Source of the DNA: Apostichopus leukothele
Lineage: Eukaryota > Echinodermata > Holothuroidea > Aspidochirotida > Stichopodidae
Direction of reading: 5' to 3'
Length of the DNA stretch: 25,033 nucleotides
NCBI GenBank assembly: GCA_010014835.2
Contig: JAAAKB020000030.1
Location: forward strand, 1 to 25,033
This document shows, in pieces, positions 22,933-25,033 of this stretch. Under the pieces are notes generated by a model. That model saw only the letters and a list, made by a program, of their open reading frames with translations, had not been told where the DNA came from and ran no database searches. The position numbers and the translations under genes were made by a program. How positions within the stretch are numbered: position 1 is the stretch's first letter; every line of letters begins with the position of its first letter.

Positions 22933-22940
22933 TATAAAAG
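22933..22940 (+). promoter_or_regulatory. TATA box of antisense module copy 3
   Basis: TATAAAAG begins 34 bases upstream of the A in TTCAGTG (A at 22967), an initiator-like TCAGTG. The spacing is close to that of animal core promoters (about 30 bases). The direction is opposite to the USP gene. Confidence 0.4.
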
Positions 22941-22963
22941 AAATTGTCAGTTGGAATGTTTGG

Positions 22964-23045
22964 TTCAGTGCTAATATATTGTGAAACAACTCTAGACAAA
23001 CTAGATAGAGTGCAGTGCAGTGGTTGCGAGGAGACAGGTAAGTAT
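22964..23045 (+). other. Antisense first-exon-like module, copy 3 (best preserved)
   Basis: TTCAGTGCT at 22964 is followed by ACTCTAGACAAA near 22990, AGAGTGC at 23007, GGTTG.G at 23022 and GGAGACAGGTAAG at 23030-23042. The implied exon would run from about 22967 to 23037 (71 bases), with donor CAG/GTAAGT. It shares ACTC.AGACAAA, AGAGTGC and GGTTG.G.GGAGACAGGTAAG with copy 1 in the same order. An 11-bp inverted repeat (23001-23011 / 23059-23069) brackets the donor. There is no long open frame, so if transcribed it would be a non-coding or 5' UTR exon. Confidence 0.5.
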
Positions 23046-25033
23046 CGATGTCGGTTATACTCTATCTAGCACTGAGAAATACAACAAGATCTCCCATGAT
23101 TTTTCTTCAAATTAATCTAATCATTTCGCTAGCTTAGAAATATTGAGAGACCCAACTACTTGCTTTTACAAAAATATGCCTCAAGTGTTCAATCATTATT
23201 ACAGCAACTTCACCAATTGTAAACAGAAGCTATTTATACTATGTACAGAAGTCAACAAACCCTTTATTGCTGGTTTAAAACCTGCCAGTCGATGAGTTTC
23301 TAGTACAGGCTGTTTGGAATTCAGCAGAGCTACACTTACCACGGACCCCTGTTGTATGTTTATTGATAGATTTAATACTAAATACATTAAAGGTATATAC
23401 TGTATGTACAAAGGCTGTATAAATTACAAGTCACTGATGCAAACATAATTGTAGTACAATACACACAGCATCACAAGACATGTCTGTCAAGGGAATAATT
23501 CTCATTTCTACAAACAGTCGCATTTGATGAACATATGCAGTGTATTCTGCATTGAATAAAAGTTAAGTTGTACATTGGCAAATGATGATGGCTCGCAGTA
23601 TACTCTGTAAGCCTTGGTAAAGTAGCAATTAGGAAAATATTTCAATCTGAGAGGCCAACACTGAAGCTGTTCTATAGAGGCATCCCTATAGGAGTACAGT
23701 AGGATATGACAAGTTGTAAAGGATGTAAACCAAAATGATACTGTTATGCATCAAAACCTTTCTGTTTTTATTTCTAGCATTGTGATCTGACTCCACTGGT
23801 GTGCAGACATCACTTGGTTAAAGTCATAGGGGACACTTGGTGACATGAGACAACAGAAAAGGGGAAATAATAGGGGAAAAATTTAAATTTAAATTAGAGA
23901 GAGACTGAGAAACCTCTTCAGAAAAAGGGACGGCAATAATATTTCTAGAAATGTTTTTCAAAGCATATTGCAGAGTGTCCACAGCAGAGCGATACATAAA
24001 TTTAGCATCTATTCATTGCCACCAGTCTTTCAGAAGAAGAGCTCTATCCAGCCCAGGTGAACATTCCCTGTGAAAACATTATGCCCAGTTTGAGGAAAGT
24101 GGTCAATTTTCCTGAGGTTCTAGATATTGAGTTAGTCCATGAGTAGTTTACACAAAGGGTAAAAACGAAACAGTCATTTTCACATGGTGCTAATTTTTTA
24201 TTCAGAATTTGTCTGGCGGTACGAAATACAGCTACAATTCAACGTTATCCTCTTGATGTCTGAGGGCCAACAACACAGTTTCTTATGTACAGTGATAAAA
24301 CAATCACTTGTATCATCCATTACATAATGACATTGTTATCAGGACCAACTTTATTGTTTGGACTGGTCTTACATGTTCAAGTTTATATTCTTCCTTCAGA
24401 CTGAAATGGTTGTAACTTACTTCCTTTCCACTCATTATGTATAATCTTTGACTTGCCAACATACTTGTCACATTTATAATGTAACTCCTAAGCTTGTAAA
24501 CTGCTTTCTTATTTTAATAAACCATCCCAGAAATGCTAGGCAGTGAGCAGTCATTTGTGTGTTTCATTTCTTAAAACAGATCCTTTGCAATGTTTTTGGT
24601 TTGAAAATTCAAGAAGTTTAAGAAATTTCCCACTTGCTTTATGCATGATTACTACTAATATGACAAAGTGTCTGGGAGACAACTTCATTAATCTGAGAGA
24701 ACAGTACCATCAATTATTCAGATATTCCCTTATAAATGTTCATTTGGTTAGAACGTCTAAGAGGGTGTTTTAGTCTCGAGTGATAAAACTGCCTGAAATT
24801 AGAGACTAAAATCTTAACTAAAAGCTGCCGTAAATCTCACGACTGTACTGTATATTGAGCAACCCAGAAGTTGAAATTTTCACTGTTAAAATATATTTCT
24901 ATTTTGCTCAACTTACTTGTTGCAATAACCTTACCAAGTTACCAGTTAGTATTATTATGATCAGTGTTGTAGCCAGGAGAAAGTGAGTGCTGGCTAATTT
25001 GAAGAGAGTGGCGGCTAATTTGTCTGACGATGG

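Larger units (their letters stand above)
22577..25033. other. Partial intron upstream of exon A, to window edge
   Basis: At least 2457 bp of intron lie here. I looked on the minus strand for the preceding USP exons (GNTCFMN and QHDAQEF boxes) and did not find them. It contains antisense module copy 3 with a TATA box (22933-23045). It also holds a 10-bp inverted pair TTTTAGTCTC / GAGACTAAAA (24768-24777 and 24802-24811) and, at the right edge, a short direct repeat containing GGCTAATTTG (about 24992 and 25012). Confidence 0.7.

Noticed and set aside
22964-23110. Spliced-leader RNA gene (short exon, AGGTAAG donor, hairpin, possible Sm site)
   Set aside because: The exon would be about 71 bases, longer than typical leaders. 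No convincing Sm-binding site or second stem follows, and the locus is not a tandem array. A dispersed first-exon-like module fits better.
24768-24811. 10-bp inverted repeat TTTTAGTCTC / GAGACTAAAA as a transposon or terminator
   Set aside because: No target-site duplication or internal element was seen. A pair of this length at short range is within chance for AT-rich DNA.
1-25033. Virus-derived or LTR-type elements
   Set aside because: No polymerase, capsid, integrase or envelope-like reading frame and no long terminal repeats were recognised on either strand.

Overview
The window is nuclear DNA from an animal. It is AT-rich, with GT-AG introns of 0.7 to 3.4 kb and long non-coding stretches full of short tandem repeats. 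One gene can be supported: the 3' two thirds of a ubiquitin-specific protease of the USP31/USP43 type, on the minus strand. The size of the gene, its moderate introns and the absence of any recognisable vertebrate repeat suggest an invertebrate, perhaps a marine deuterostome or lophotrochozoan. The sequence alone does not fix the phylum.

Layout, left to right. Positions 1-1980 hold low-complexity DNA (a 39-base G run and a 13-base C run) and no gene I can support. Positions about 1995-6243 are probably the long 3' UTR of the protease gene; the first AATAAA in sense orientation after the stop codon is at 2011-2016. Nine coding exons then run leftward from 22576 to 6244. Their phases agree at every junction and they give one continuous frame of 619 codons plus a stop. 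They carry the zinc-ribbon cysteine pairs of the fingers, a ubiquitin-like insert, the HLKRF strand, the catalytic His box and the catalytic Asp box. The Cys box and the N-terminus must lie upstream, beyond 25033. From 22577 to the right edge is intron.

The introns hold two minisatellites. One (about 6850-7390) has a 23-bp unit organised into a 113-bp higher-order repeat. The other (about 13960-14290) has a unit of about 20 bp. There are also several smaller local duplications.

The most unexpected structure is on the plus strand, antisense to the protease. Three related modules of about 70-85 bp end in the same 13-mer, GGAGACAGGTAAG, a near-ideal 5' splice site (13355, 15265 and 23030). The copy at 23 kb also has a TATA box and an initiator-like motif at promoter spacing. 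They look like a small family of dispersed antisense first exons, or a repeat family that carries one. No viral or LTR-type element, tRNA, rRNA or CRISPR array was recognised.
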